Counted from the stretch's first letter, positions 10,834 to 20,470 are shown. The stretch: DNA of 64,000 bases from Wolbachia endosymbiont of Ctenocephalides felis wCfeJ (GCF_012277315.1 NZ_CP051157.1:1003279-1067278); one strand, 5' to 3'. Numbers and translations: made by a program. Notes: a model not told the origin generated them from the sequence alone.

Positions 10834-12036
10834 CTACTTATTGCTTGAACTTGTAACCTTGAACAATTTAATAGCGCTGGTATTCACAACCTCTCCACCG
10901 ACACGCCTCGTGATAAAGAATCTAACATAAGGTTTATTCGTATAAGGGTCTCTCAGTATTCTCATCCCTCTACTATCTACGATTTTATAAGCTTGTTTAA
11001 AATCCGCTATTGCAATTACCGGCAGCTTGTTTGTTGCAGGTGGCATATCGGCAGATTGATATACTGGTATTCCCATTAAAGTATCTGGGGCTTCCAACGA
11101 TAAACTTGGTTGCCAAAGATATTGACCTGTTTGAGATTTAAGCAGCCTAATATCTTTCAATGTACTTCTATTCATCAAAAACGATGCATTTTTGAAATAA
11201 TATTCATCCAGAGAGTAATACAACATCATTACCGCATCACTATCAAGTTTATCAGCCTTAACTTGCTCTATTTTATTATAACTGTTTCCATCTTTATAAG
11301 CTAGAATTCCTTTGGGTTGAAAAGCGCCCTCACCTTTAATGAAGGCTTCGTTTTCTTCCTTACTAAAAGTCTCGGCAATCTTTTCCACTAGCCAGCTTTC
11401 AACATCGACAAACGCATCATCAAGCAGCTTTTGCGATATTTGAGGTTGAGCGTATAACTCATAAGTTGTGATGGAAATCTTTTGAATTTTAGGCGTATCT
11501 GTGTCTTTTGCAAAATCATACTTAGATTTACTGCCACCATCTTCATCATCTACTGTTTCACCACTCCAACCTGCACTAGCATAGTCACAGTCTTCTACAA
11601 TATAGTCTAATGTTTCAGTAGAGATTCTTTGAGTGGAACATATTTGCCGCATTGGAGATGAATCAGTCACACGCTTGTTTATGCGTTTCACGATATGTGG
11701 AGTAACTAAATATCCCCCAATATCTCCATCATCTCCACTGAGAGCTTTTTGCGATAAACCTCTTTCTATTCCCTTGCGGACATAATCAGAAAAATATTTA
11801 TCACTTGTGTTAAAATCTGTACTGATTTCTGGACGTTGAACAGCAGTTTCAATTAAATCTAAGCGTTCTTTACAATTATCAATATTACTATTTATCTTGC
11901 ACATCTGCTCAATTGTCGCAGAATCAGCGCGCCCTTTGTTTTCAATTTCTTTGAGCCTGCGATCATTTATTGTTTTGAATTGCTCCCATGATGAAGCCAA
12001 TTCATTAATACGACAAGTAATATCGGTGAGTGACAT
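10834..12036 (-). CDS. HK97-family major capsid protein, GTA g5-like
   Basis: The 400-residue protein has an N-terminal helical delta-like region (FKTINDRRLKEIENKG) and then the HK97 capsid pattern: GGYLVTPHI, SPMRQICSTQRIS, ITTYELYAQPQISQKLLDDA, FSKEENEAFIKGEG, LWQPSLS and a C-terminal RVGGEVVN. The pattern closely follows the Rhodobacter GTA capsid g5. I chose the ATG at 12036, preceded by AAGGGGG. The reading frame extends upstream but that part is unlike capsids. No portal, terminase or protease gene lies upstream, so this is a remnant. The intact frame suggests it may still be under selection. Confidence 0.88.
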   Translation of the reverse strand: MSLTDITCRINELASSWEQFKTINDRRLKEIENKGRADSATIEQMCKINSNIDNCKERLDLIETAVQRPEISTDFNTSDKYFSDYVRKGIERGLSQKALSGDDGDIGGYLVTPHIVKRINKRVTDSSPMRQICSTQRISTETLDYIVEDCDYASAGWSGETVDDEDGGSKSKYDFAKDTDTPKIQKISITTYELYAQPQISQKLLDDAFVDVESWLVEKIAETFSKEENEAFIKGEGAFQPKGILAYKDGNSYNKIEQVKADKLDSDAVMMLYYSLDEYYFKNASFLMNRSTLKDIRLLKSQTGQYLWQPSLSLEAPDTLMGIPVYQSADMPPATNKLPVIAIADFKQAYKIVDSRGMRILRDPYTNKPYVRFFITRRVGGEVVNTSAIKLFKVTSSSNK

Positions 12037-12200
12037 AGTAGCCCCCTTTGAAGATAAAATAAAATGAAAATAAGATAAACACCTACCAGTGTTTCCCACA
12101 ACTGATTGCATTTATTTGCGTGGTAAGCCGAGTAGCTGGCACCTCTCTTAATAGAAACTACCCTTACACTACAATTACCTATGTATTGAAAACATAAATC

Positions 12201-12236
12201 AAAAAAAACATGTGGTGCTACCTAAATAACACCACA
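12201..12236 (-). terminator. Terminator downstream of pyrF
   Basis: Read on the minus strand, a 7-bp stem TGTGGTG / CACCACA with a 12-nt loop is followed by a run of eight T. It lies 130 nt after the pyrF stop. It probably ends the valS-pyrF transcript and separates it from the capsid-like gene. Confidence 0.6.
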
Positions 12237-12366
12237 CGTTTAATTTGATATTTACACTTAACTTAGTTAAGTGAGGAGAAATATGAAAGATAATGTTACT
12301 CTATAACATTTATTTTTTCATGTCAAGCATTTTTTTGAAATTTTTTTAAATTTTTTTTTAGCCGAA

Positions 12367-13044
12367 TTAAATAAGTGATTTTAATATTAATTCTGCACTA
12401 TTTGCAGGACTGCTATTTTTTGTAATAGGTCTACCGATCACGATATAATCGGCTCCTGAATTCACCGCTTCTTTTGGCGTTGCCGTTCTTTTTTGGTCAT
12501 CATGGCTGGGGCCCACACGAATTCCCGGAGTAATAATCTTAAAATCCTTACCACACTCTTTACGCACTTCCTGAGCTTCTAATGCAGAGCAAACTATTCC
12601 ATGCATTCCAACTTTTTCTGCAAGCTTTGCCAGCAAAATTACCTGTGATTTTGTTTCTCTTGTCATTCCAAGCTCGCCTAGATCTTCATCGCTCATACTA
12701 GTTAGCACAGTTACCCCTATCAGTTTCATTTTTGTATTTTTCACCACACTTAGAGCTTCCTTTAGCATTCTTGTGCCACCGCTGATATGCAGTGTTAGTA
12801 TTTCAACACCTAAAGCCTTTATTGCTTCAACCGTTTTAGCTACAGTGTTTGGAATATCATGCAATTTCAGGTCTAAGAAAATTGGTATATTGCATTTTGC
12901 AATTTCTCTTACCCCAGAAGGACCATGAGCAGCAAAAAACTCTAACCCCAGCTTTATCATTCCAACTTTGTCACGCAGGGCATTAGCCAAAGATATGGCT
13001 TCATTCAAATCCTGCGTGTCCAGTGCACATACTATTGGGTTCAT
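12367..13044 (-). CDS. pyrF: Orotidine 5'-phosphate decarboxylase
   Basis: The 225-residue protein shows the catalytic motif FLDLKLHDIPNTV (Asp58, Lys60, Asp63), the GIVCSALEA loop, TPGIR and the C-terminal phosphate-binding GADYIVIGRPI. It converts OMP to UMP, the last step of de novo pyrimidine synthesis; carB earlier in the window supplies the first. The ATG overlaps the stop of the upstream coiled-coil gene as ATGA, indicating coupling within a valS - coiled-coil - pyrF operon. Confidence 0.96.
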   Translation of the reverse strand: MNPIVCALDTQDLNEAISLANALRDKVGMIKLGLEFFAAHGPSGVREIAKCNIPIFLDLKLHDIPNTVAKTVEAIKALGVEILTLHISGGTRMLKEALSVVKNTKMKLIGVTVLTSMSDEDLGELGMTRETKSQVILLAKLAEKVGMHGIVCSALEAQEVRKECGKDFKIITPGIRVGPSHDDQKRTATPKEAVNSGADYIVIGRPITKNSSPANSAELILKSLI

Positions 13045-14270
13045 TGTATACCTTTACGTTCTTGATTGTTGTCAAGACATTTTACTCGAGTATTGCGAAA
13101 CTGGCTGCTTGGGGTAGAATACATATTACTATATCCAGAACCTTCTACATACAAAGTGTCATTTGGCAGACATTGCGCAACTTTTTCTGCCAATACAAAC
13201 CCTATTTTTTGAATTATTTCTAATATCACTTTTTTATCATTATCTACAATCTCTTTACTGCCTCTCACCGATTCCTCTATGTTATTTATCACATATTCTA
13301 TCGTTTCTTGCATCAAATGCATTTCTTCTTTTTTCCTTTTTAGCAAAGCTTCCTTACATTGTTCCTTTTCAAGAGAGTTACTCAAAAGCAGGTTTTTCAA
13401 TTCTTTTACCTTATCATCATAACGTTTATTTATCTCGTCTAACTCTTTAGACTGCTGATTAAAAAGATCATCTGCATCTCTTAACTTTTTAGACAGACCT
13501 CTATTTTGCTCTATGAGCTTTGCAACCTCACGTTTTTTTTCATCTAATTCTACTCGCAATTTTTCTTCTTTCTTATCTGACTCTCTATTTTTTGGTTCTT
13601 CATATTTAATATTGCTCATTTTCTTCTCTGATTCCACTATACATCCATTTTTTTTAACAGGTTTACTTTTTAGTATAGGCAGACTGCCTTTCACTAGTCT
13701 AAAACAACCTAACCTCTTTGGTCGGTTATGATGTAACTCTTTTTTTTGCTGTTCGTGACCTAATTCATTTGTTAATTTCTCTATCATTTTATGTAATTCA
13801 CCTATATAGTTTATTCTAGCTTCCAACCTTTTCTCTAAGAGTTCTTTTTCTTGAGAAAGGACATCCTTTTGAGCTTCTAACTCATTTAATTTCAAATCTA
13901 ACCTTTGTGCTTTCTTATCTAAATCTTCCTTTTCTTGCGTTAATTTATGTACCTGACTATTTAATTTCTCCACTTGTTTATTTGTAGATTCTCCCACTCC
14001 TTTTGCTAAAGTTATTTTATTTTCCAACTCTTGCTCTTTTTTTGTAGGTTTATCTTTATCATTCTCTATTTTTTTGTTATTTTTAATCATTTTATACGAA
14101 AGTGCAACCACTAAAACAGATAACGTAGTCAAAGTGAGAATTAGAAGGAGAGGCACATTAGAAGTTACCGCAAGCACTAAAGATGAAACTAATGTAAGAG
14201 TAGCTAAAGAACTAGCTATAAGATAAGGTGCATTGGCTTTTTTAAACAAGTTACTCATTATTTTTACCAT
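13041..14270 (-). CDS. Membrane-anchored coiled-coil protein
   Basis: The 409-residue protein has two adjacent membrane helices (about residues 15-60: YLIASSLATLTLVSSLVLAV and VPLLLILTLTTLSVLVVAL). Nearly continuous coiled coil follows to about residue 330, broken by a basic patch near 185-205, and then a short C-terminal folded region. No family is recognised. An ATG 4 codons downstream is an alternative start. It lies between valS (63 nt upstream) and pyrF (4-nt overlap), so it is probably co-transcribed with them. Its topology suggests a cytoplasmic coiled coil tethered to the inner membrane. Confidence 0.85.
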   Translation of the reverse strand: MVKIMSNLFKKANAPYLIASSLATLTLVSSLVLAVTSNVPLLLILTLTTLSVLVVALSYKMIKNNKKIENDKDKPTKKEQELENKITLAKGVGESTNKQVEKLNSQVHKLTQEKEDLDKKAQRLDLKLNELEAQKDVLSQEKELLEKRLEARINYIGELHKMIEKLTNELGHEQQKKELHHNRPKRLGCFRLVKGSLPILKSKPVKKNGCIVESEKKMSNIKYEEPKNRESDKKEEKLRVELDEKKREVAKLIEQNRGLSKKLRDADDLFNQQSKELDEINKRYDDKVKELKNLLLSNSLEKEQCKEALLKRKKEEMHLMQETIEYVINNIEESVRGSKEIVDNDKKVILEIIQKIGFVLAEKVAQCLPNDTLYVEGSGYSNMYSTPSSQFRNTRVKCLDNNQERKGIQ

Positions 14271-14333
14271 AAAGACAGTTAATAATGTCGTATACTCGTT
14301 AAAATTCTCTTGTCTATGAAGAAAAATTATTTT

Positions 14334-16844
14334 TTATAGCTCTGCACTGACAAAAAATTTCCCATTTTCAGATTCAAGTCCTGATTGTAAATCCTCACTC
14401 CACTTTATTACTTCAGCATTGCAAACCGTTTGTAGATCGTTCTGCGCAGATTGGTCCAGCTTACTCTCTTGCAGGTTTGCTTTTATCGTCAATTTTTTTA
14501 TCAAATGTTTTACTGATACATTATTATCTGCCTTTACTTTCCTCACGAGGTTTAATATCTGCACGAGGTTGTCTCCCATTTCTTCAGAATGCTTATCATA
14601 GATAAGTTCTTCCTTACTTGGCCAATTACTTTTATTATGTACGGAGTTATAACTATACAACTGATGGTATATCTCTTCCGTAATATATGGCAAAAAAGGT
14701 GCAAATAATCGCAAAATAATATTTAATACATATGCCAAACTCTGTTTTGCACTCAAGCTTGCTTCACTATTTATTCCATCGCCATATGCACGTTTTTTTG
14801 CGAGCTCCAAGTAATTATCACAAAAATCCTTCCAGAAAAATTCCTCTGCTGCACCCAAAGCTTCGCAATACTCAAACTGTAATAGGCTGTTTGTTGCTTT
14901 TTCTATAACTTTGTACAACTTAGACAATATCCATTTATCCATCGTCTCACTGACGGAATTTATGCTTAAAGTTTGATGCTTTTCTATAAACATGGAGACA
15001 AACTTGCTGGCATTCCAAAGTTTTGTAACGAGGCGCTTGCCAATTCTGAATATATTCTCAGAGTAGACTGTATCAACTCCAAGCTTTGAATTTGCTGCCC
15101 AATAGCGCACTACATCAGCTCCATAGGTATCAAGCATTACATGAGGAGTGATGACGTTACCTTTTGATTTACTCATCTTTTTTTTATCGTCAGCCAAACA
15201 CCAACCGCTGATCATAATATTTTTCCACGGTAGTGAATTTGCATGATAATGTGCCTTTAAAATCGTATAAAATGCCCAAGTTCTTATTATCTCATGGCTT
15301 TGGCTGCGCAGGTCTGCAGGAAATATCTTGTCATAGCGATGACCTGGCAAACAAAATTCACCGCTTACTGCCAGTGCATTTAATTGAGGAGTGATCGCAC
15401 TTGTAGCCCAAGTATCCATCACATCTTGATCTGGAGTAACCTCTTCTTTGCGATACCCTTTTGGCAAGTCTTTGAGCGGATCCACAGGAAGGTCCTTTAC
15501 TTCAGGTAGGATGATTTTGCCCTCCTCTCCTTTGCGTTTTGAATACCACGCCGGAAATGGCACACCAAAATAGCGCTGTCTTGAAATGCACCAGTCCCAA
15601 TTTAGCCCTTCTATCCACACTTCCATACGTTTACGCATGTTGTTTGGATGCCAATTGCACTCTTTTACTTTATCTAATACTTGAACTTTTTGATCTAAGG
15701 TCTTGATAAACCATTGATAAGTAGGTAATATTTCAAGCGGTGCACCAGATCTTTCTGCACACTTAACAGAATGAGAGATGTTAGTGCTCTCTATCAAAAG
15801 TCCTCTTTCAGTTAGGATTTCGATCATCCTCTTTCTTGCTTCTTTAACCTTTAAGCCACTTATTTCATTTAGTATATCGCCTGTCATCTGAGTAGCTGAC
15901 ACTGGGATCCATTCTTCCTTTTTCTGACCACGCACTGGAATGACATCACGCAGGTTCATTCTTCCATCCTGATCGATGACAATTTTCATCGGCAAGTTGT
16001 GTTTTTGTTGCCAATATATGTCGAGTTCGTCACCAAATGTACAGCACATAACAAGCCCGGTGCCTTTATCTATTTTTACCTTATCATCAGCTATAATTGG
16101 AACTTTTTCCTCTGTTATTGCTACTGTAGCTGTTTTTCCAATCAAGTGAGTGTAGCGCGCATCTTCTGGATGGCAGAAAACTGCAACACATGCTGGAAGG
16201 AGCTCAGGACGTGTAGTTGCAATTTTGATCTGCTCGTTTTCCTCGGTGGAAAAAACTATCGTATTTAAAGATGATTCAAAAACTTTATCTTCTATTTCTG
16301 CTTGCGCAATTGCAGTTTTGTCAACCGGATCCCAAAGGATAGGTTGCATTTTCCTGTATGCATACCCCTTATTATATAGATCGATAAACGACATTTGAGA
16401 AAGCGTCACAGTTTCTTTGCTGATTGTGTGATACTCCAAACTCCAATCGTAGCTGATACCGACTGATTTAAATAATTCCTTGAATTCTTGCTTTGACTTT
16501 TCAATAACTTCATGACACATCTCTACAAACTTCTCTCTGCCAACCTCTTTTGCACGGGTTTTATAGGTTTGTTCAACCAATCTTTCGGTAGGAAGTCCAT
16601 TATCGTCAAATCCAATTGGATAAAATATATCTTTCCCGAGCATGCGCTGAAACCTTGCAATAAAATCCGTGTGGCAATAACTAAATATATGGCCGATATG
16701 CAATTTCCCCGATATCGTCGGCGGAGGTGTGTCTATAGTGAAAGTATTATCCTTTTCACCATTCCATTGATAAACTTTGCTGTTTTCCCACAATATGTTA
16801 TATTTGTCTTCAACTTCTTTAAAGCTGTACTTTTCTTCTAACAT
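14334..16844 (-). CDS. valS: Valyl-tRNA synthetase
   Basis: The 836-residue class I synthetase shows the HIGH signature in PTISGKLHIGHIFSY, the CP1 editing domain (IATTRPELLPACVAVF), KMSKSKGN and an anticodon-binding domain (GAAEEFFWKDFCDNYLE). It charges tRNA-Val. The short C-terminus and KMSKSKGN form resemble the archaeal-type ValRS known from Rickettsiales. I chose the ATG at 16844; a TTG four codons upstream is an alternative. About 20 residues near 'IPVRGQKKEEWIPVS' (bases ~15890-15950) are an in-frame palindromic-element insertion between catalytic-domain segments. It is the first gene of the operon with the coiled-coil gene and pyrF. Confidence 0.96.
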   Translation of the reverse strand: MLEEKYSFKEVEDKYNILWENSKVYQWNGEKDNTFTIDTPPPTISGKLHIGHIFSYCHTDFIARFQRMLGKDIFYPIGFDDNGLPTERLVEQTYKTRAKEVGREKFVEMCHEVIEKSKQEFKELFKSVGISYDWSLEYHTISKETVTLSQMSFIDLYNKGYAYRKMQPILWDPVDKTAIAQAEIEDKVFESSLNTIVFSTEENEQIKIATTRPELLPACVAVFCHPEDARYTHLIGKTATVAITEEKVPIIADDKVKIDKGTGLVMCCTFGDELDIYWQQKHNLPMKIVIDQDGRMNLRDVIPVRGQKKEEWIPVSATQMTGDILNEISGLKVKEARKRMIEILTERGLLIESTNISHSVKCAERSGAPLEILPTYQWFIKTLDQKVQVLDKVKECNWHPNNMRKRMEVWIEGLNWDWCISRQRYFGVPFPAWYSKRKGEEGKIILPEVKDLPVDPLKDLPKGYRKEEVTPDQDVMDTWATSAITPQLNALAVSGEFCLPGHRYDKIFPADLRSQSHEIIRTWAFYTILKAHYHANSLPWKNIMISGWCLADDKKKMSKSKGNVITPHVMLDTYGADVVRYWAANSKLGVDTVYSENIFRIGKRLVTKLWNASKFVSMFIEKHQTLSINSVSETMDKWILSKLYKVIEKATNSLLQFEYCEALGAAEEFFWKDFCDNYLELAKKRAYGDGINSEASLSAKQSLAYVLNIILRLFAPFLPYITEEIYHQLYSYNSVHNKSNWPSKEELIYDKHSEEMGDNLVQILNLVRKVKADNNVSVKHLIKKLTIKANLQESKLDQSAQNDLQTVCNAEVIKWSEDLQSGLESENGKFFVSAEL
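15889..15950 (-). repeat. Palindromic element inserted in frame inside valS
   Basis: The stretch contains ACTGGGATCC and the partner GCACTGGAATGACATC, typical of the palindromic elements spread through this window. It encodes extra residues (IPVRGQKKEEWIPVSATQ) not expected in ValS. Its EWIPVS motif matches RWIPVS encoded by the carB insertion, so both were read in the same frame and strand. The exact borders are uncertain by some bases. Confidence 0.7.
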
Positions 16845-16988
16845 GATGTTTCTCAATCTTAAGCTCTAAGTTAACACAATTAAGCAGCTACGGCAATTTT
16901 AATGTGCTCTATTGCTGTTTCACCTGCCTACTTAGTAATTTCGTTTACAAATGTGCTACCACAAATTTTTGTGTCAAAAAAATACTAC

Positions 16989-17017
16989 TTGACTTTAGAT
17001 TATGAAGGCATTATGTA
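16989..17017 (+). promoter_or_regulatory. Putative promoter of the 17042 gene
   Basis: TTGACT (16989-16994) and TATGTA (17012-17017) are separated by 17 bp and lie 25 bp upstream of the ATG. The -10 match is modest. Confidence 0.45.
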
Positions 17018-17041
17018 ATACATTTAAATTTGAGGTTTGTT

Positions 17042-17905
17042 ATGCTTAACGGAACACTAAAGGGTACTCTATCGCTTGTTAGCGACAATCAGATAAAGAT
17101 CCATACAAACGATCCAAAACTTGAAGAATATACAATACCATCAAGCGATCAAAAGAGTAACTATACGTATTGTATGCTAGACAATACGTTGCTACGTATT
17201 TATATAGGCAGTAATCAGGAAAACATCGCTTATCAAGTGGTAACATCAGTTAGTACCCTCAATGGCGATAATAATTGGGAAAAAGCAACAGAAGTAGAAG
17301 AAGTAAAAAAACTGTTGGGTCTTAGCGAGACAACAAATAAGCGAGAAATAGAAATATTTAAGCACTTTGGACCCGTGCTTCAGAAGCTAGCAAGACAATT
17401 AGAAACTGCAAAGCAACAAGCTGAGGATAAACAGCAAGAATTGCAAGTTAAGTTACAAGAGCAAAACAATAAAATACAAGAACTAAATACTCAAACTGAG
17501 GAGTTAAAGAAGCAGTTAAAAGCTAAAGATACGGAAATAGCAGAACTAATACAGCAACTATTAAATGCTGATGTTACAAAATTACAGGCAGATCTGGAAG
17601 CTAAAAATCAGGAAATAGCACAACTACAACAGCAGCCATCAAATGCTAAAGTTCAGGAGTTAGAGAAAAAATTGGCAGCTAAAAACACTGAAGTTCAGCA
17701 GTTACAGAAGAAAAATAAAGAACTAGAAGCTAAAAAACAATCAACTGAACAATCAAAAGCTCCAGTGTACACTGCTACCGTTGGTGTTGGTCTTGCTGCT
17801 GGGTTGTTACTTGCTGCTGTGCTTGGGCATACAACCAAATTACCTATGTTAGCAATAGTTGGTGTAGCCGCAGCATCTGTGTTGGTAGCTGGTGGTATTA
17901 CATAG
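17042..17905 (+). CDS. Coiled-coil protein with C-terminal membrane hairpin, C-terminus frameshifted
   Basis: The 287-residue protein starts at an ATG preceded by GAGG. Residues 1-100 form a small, probably beta-rich domain. About 110-240 is a Gln/Glu/Lys-rich coiled coil with repeated AQLQQQ and ELKKQL heptads. Two membrane helices follow (VGVGLAAGLLLAAVLGH and LAIVGVAAASVLVAGG). Just after the stop, the +1 frame reads YALKPSTKVDETQEPKQT to a stop at 17978. That resembles ALYNTLKPNTKFEKVE at the same place in the 18481 gene, so the original tail was probably lost by a one-base frameshift near 17903. It looks like a tail-anchored coiled-coil effector or scaffold. Confidence 0.8.
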   Translation: MLNGTLKGTLSLVSDNQIKIHTNDPKLEEYTIPSSDQKSNYTYCMLDNTLLRIYIGSNQENIAYQVVTSVSTLNGDNNWEKATEVEEVKKLLGLSETTNKREIEIFKHFGPVLQKLARQLETAKQQAEDKQQELQVKLQEQNNKIQELNTQTEELKKQLKAKDTEIAELIQQLLNADVTKLQADLEAKNQEIAQLQQQPSNAKVQELEKKLAAKNTEVQQLQKKNKELEAKKQSTEQSKAPVYTATVGVGLAAGLLLAAVLGHTTKLPMLAIVGVAAASVLVAGGIT

Positions 17906-17989
17906 TTATGCACTCAAACCTAGTACTAAAGTGGATGAAACACAAGAACCGAAACAGACAACTGTAATACGGTTGTAGCAAAGCTGGAG

Positions 17990-18260
17990 GTTGAAAAAAA
18001 GGATGGATCCCAGTTATCCGCTACTCGGATGACACCATAAACCCTGTCATTCCAGCGCGTAACGCTGGAATCCAGTGAAAAAAAGAATGGATCCCAGTGT
18101 CGGAGCACTGGGATGACATTATTAAACTACAGGGATGACATTCACAACCCTGTTATTCCGACATGTGACACTGCTCCACTCTCTGAAGGTGTCATTCCAG
18201 TGCTTGACACTGGAATCCAGTGAAAAAAAGAATGGGTCCCAGGATCCGGTTACAATGTTG
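17990..18260. repeat. Cluster of palindromic elements
   Basis: Several copies of two palindromic families lie here: GGATCCCAGTGTCGGAGCAC-type and ATTCCAGCGCGTAACGCTGG-type units, joined by a GTGAAAAAAAGAATGGATCC linker. ORFs crossing the region are repeat-derived and were not annotated. The downstream 18260-18480 contains only the ribosome-binding region of the next gene. Confidence 0.8.
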
Positions 18261-18480
18261 AACAAAATATCTTGGAGTTTAAGAGAACAATTCCTAGAAA
18301 ATTTCTGTATCCCAAAAGAGGCAAATCGTGTTAGTGCTGTTTGAGTAAGCTAACCATTTTACAGCGAAAGAACAGCAAAATACCTTTGACTAAAAAAGCA
18401 CACCAAACTTATGGGGTAGGCAGCTAATCCTGTTGCCATTTCCTCAATTAACAAATTTTAACATAAAAGGAGAAGATATA

Positions 18481-19128
18481 ATGAAAATGCCAAAAAGAAT
18501 AAGGAAAGCTATTGTCAAAAAATTAAGAAATTTGAAGAATATCGCTGCTGCAAAAGAAACTGCTACACAAGGATCAAGTGTTTCTAATGGTAGGGAATTT
18601 TTAGAAGAATCCGAAAAACCTTTAGGAGATGTTCTTAACGCAGAACTAACCATGGAACAACAAACCCTTTCCCCTGATGCTACAACAGATGCTGCTGTTA
18701 ATATTGAAACCAACATAGTTGAATCATGCGAAAATAGTGATATAACAACAATAGAAGACCAAGCCACTTTACTCACTGCTCCTGTAGATAAAACACCAAA
18801 CGCCTCTGACAACCTCTCTTTAGCTGAAACAAAGCCATGTTTTGATAATAGTACTACTAACGAACAAGAAAAATCATTACCAAAAGCAACTCAACAAAAG
18901 CGAGCAATCGTAGCTGGTTTAGTTGGTGTGGTGTTACTAGCGAATAGTCTTACATTGTATATCCTGAAAATGCACGTTATAGCAGTAGTTGGCGGGATTG
19001 TTGGGCTGGTTTGTATGTGTTTTGCACTGTACAATACTTTAAAGCCTAATACCAAATTCGAAAAAGTTGAAAGTGTGCAGCAGCCTATTATCAAAATAGA
19101 CTTTTTACATAATCCGGGCAATGCATAG
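18481..19128 (+). CDS. Hypothetical basic-N-terminus protein with two C-terminal membrane helices
   Basis: The ATG at 18481 is preceded by AAAAGGAGAAG, so I preferred it to the longer upstream reading. The 215-residue product has a Lys/Arg-rich N-terminus (MKMPKRIRKAIVKKLRNLK), a long Thr/Ala/Asp-rich, probably disordered stretch (30-150), two membrane helices (IVAGLVGVVLLANSLTLYIL and VIAVVGGIVGLVCMCFALY) and a short cytoplasmic tail. The membrane-tail layout matches the 17042 gene, so the two may be diverged neighbours of one family. Function unknown; a host-directed membrane protein is possible. Confidence 0.75.
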   Translation: MKMPKRIRKAIVKKLRNLKNIAAAKETATQGSSVSNGREFLEESEKPLGDVLNAELTMEQQTLSPDATTDAAVNIETNIVESCENSDITTIEDQATLLTAPVDKTPNASDNLSLAETKPCFDNSTTNEQEKSLPKATQQKRAIVAGLVGVVLLANSLTLYILKMHVIAVVGGIVGLVCMCFALYNTLKPNTKFEKVESVQQPIIKIDFLHNPGNA

Positions 19129-19216
19129 GACTGTTGCTTATTTTTTACCAGAGAAAAAGTCAAGGATGTTTTTTACAGAGAAGTATCACTCGGAATGGTG
19201 TGAAGGATCATATCGT

Positions 19217-20470
19217 TTATTTTGTTAGGTAAAACTCATTATCTGCGTCTGTTATCTTATATTCTTTATCAATTTCAGCAGGATCATAAATTTGATATTC
19301 ACTTCCTGTATGGTAGTTACAATGCATAAACATGTCATCTTGATTAAAATAGCCAAATTCATCGATTAATGTGGCCATTTGTCTGCCTTTCCCAGCAGGT
19401 GTTAATTCGAACACAGCAGCCGCATATTTCTCTGAATCTGAACCTAGTTCAAGAGAACCTTCTGCAATAAAGAATGATGGTCGATGGCTAAGTAGTTCCC
19501 CAAGACTGGGATTGTATTCTTTTTTTGTGCAACTTAAGCTTATGAATTTATATTCATCTGAAATGCTTGAGTACTGGGGATCATATTTTTTATACTCAAA
19601 GAATTCATTACCAAGAACATTACAAAAAGTTAGTTTGTAATCATTATCGCCAAATTTGATAACTTTTAAATAATGGAAATCGCTGGGAATGACCACTGTC
19701 TCTTGCGTAACATGATTGCGTATGACTAATTGATCATCAAGCATGTAGTAACCTATTTTTGGTAGAGTGGCTATTACTTCATCATTCAAGGCGATATTTG
19801 CTTTATAAGTATTACCCTGTAATTCTTCTCCCTTTTGCAAAGCAAATTTCGGCTCTAAGCTATCTATTATTGTTGATATATCACTTATTTCTAACACATC
19901 ACATGGATTTTTTGTGTATTGATACTGATAGCAGATGTCTTCTTGAAGGCATTTTCCATCTTTATCTGACATATAGATGCTATCACCTTCTATTGTAAAG
20001 TAAAGTGCACCTTTCTTGCTCTTGATATGTTGTAGTACTGGGTCATTTTCATCATTAAAATTGATGAAGTTTAGTACTCCAAAGTTTCTATCTTTAATAT
20101 TGTCGTAGAATCTGATACAATAATTTACCTTATCTCCTGGCAAACTTTCGAATATTCCAACTACAGTATGCATTGTTCCTTGCGTTTGGAGCTTGCTTAT
20201 AGTGTCATTCCTGTTTCTGTCTATAATAGCTTCTTGCTCCATAATATAATCCTTCTCTCCTCCATCCTTTTCTTTAACCTTTAAAACTATTTGATTATTT
20301 TCCCACTTTAATTTCATACTGTGAAAATCTCTCACTTTACTCGTACCGTTATGTGAATAGAGAGTATATCCATCGTCATCACTACTTAGTTTGAAATATT
20401 GAGTAGGAAGCTTAAGCAGCTTTTTATGAAGCAGATTTTTGTTATCTATTTTAAACGTATATTTTTCCAT
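19217..20470 (-). CDS. Unknown protein, truncated paralogue of the 52386 gene
   Basis: The 417-residue protein starts MEKYTFKIDNKN (ATG at 20470, GAAGG upstream). No known domain is recognised; it looks beta-rich with repeating 'GYYMLDDQLVIRNH', 'KFISLSCTKKEYNP' modules. From about residue 195 to the end it is nearly identical to the 52386 protein, while the N-terminal half is much more diverged. One base is missing relative to the paralogue near the end (AAATA-AACGAT versus AAATACAACGAT). This creates the stop and removes the last 16 residues. The upstream sequence matches the leader of the HTH gene at 54152, not that of its paralogue. Confidence 0.75.
   Translation of the reverse strand: MEKYTFKIDNKNLLHKKLLKLPTQYFKLSSDDDGYTLYSHNGTSKVRDFHSMKLKWENNQIVLKVKEKDGGEKDYIMEQEAIIDRNRNDTISKLQTQGTMHTVVGIFESLPGDKVNYCIRFYDNIKDRNFGVLNFINFNDENDPVLQHIKSKKGALYFTIEGDSIYMSDKDGKCLQEDICYQYQYTKNPCDVLEISDISTIIDSLEPKFALQKGEELQGNTYKANIALNDEVIATLPKIGYYMLDDQLVIRNHVTQETVVIPSDFHYLKVIKFGDNDYKLTFCNVLGNEFFEYKKYDPQYSSISDEYKFISLSCTKKEYNPSLGELLSHRPSFFIAEGSLELGSDSEKYAAAVFELTPAGKGRQMATLIDEFGYFNQDDMFMHCNYHTGSEYQIYDPAEIDKEYKITDADNEFYLTK

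Noticed and set aside
17926-18344. Short ORFs over the palindromic elements
   Set aside because: They are translations of repeat sequence on either strand.
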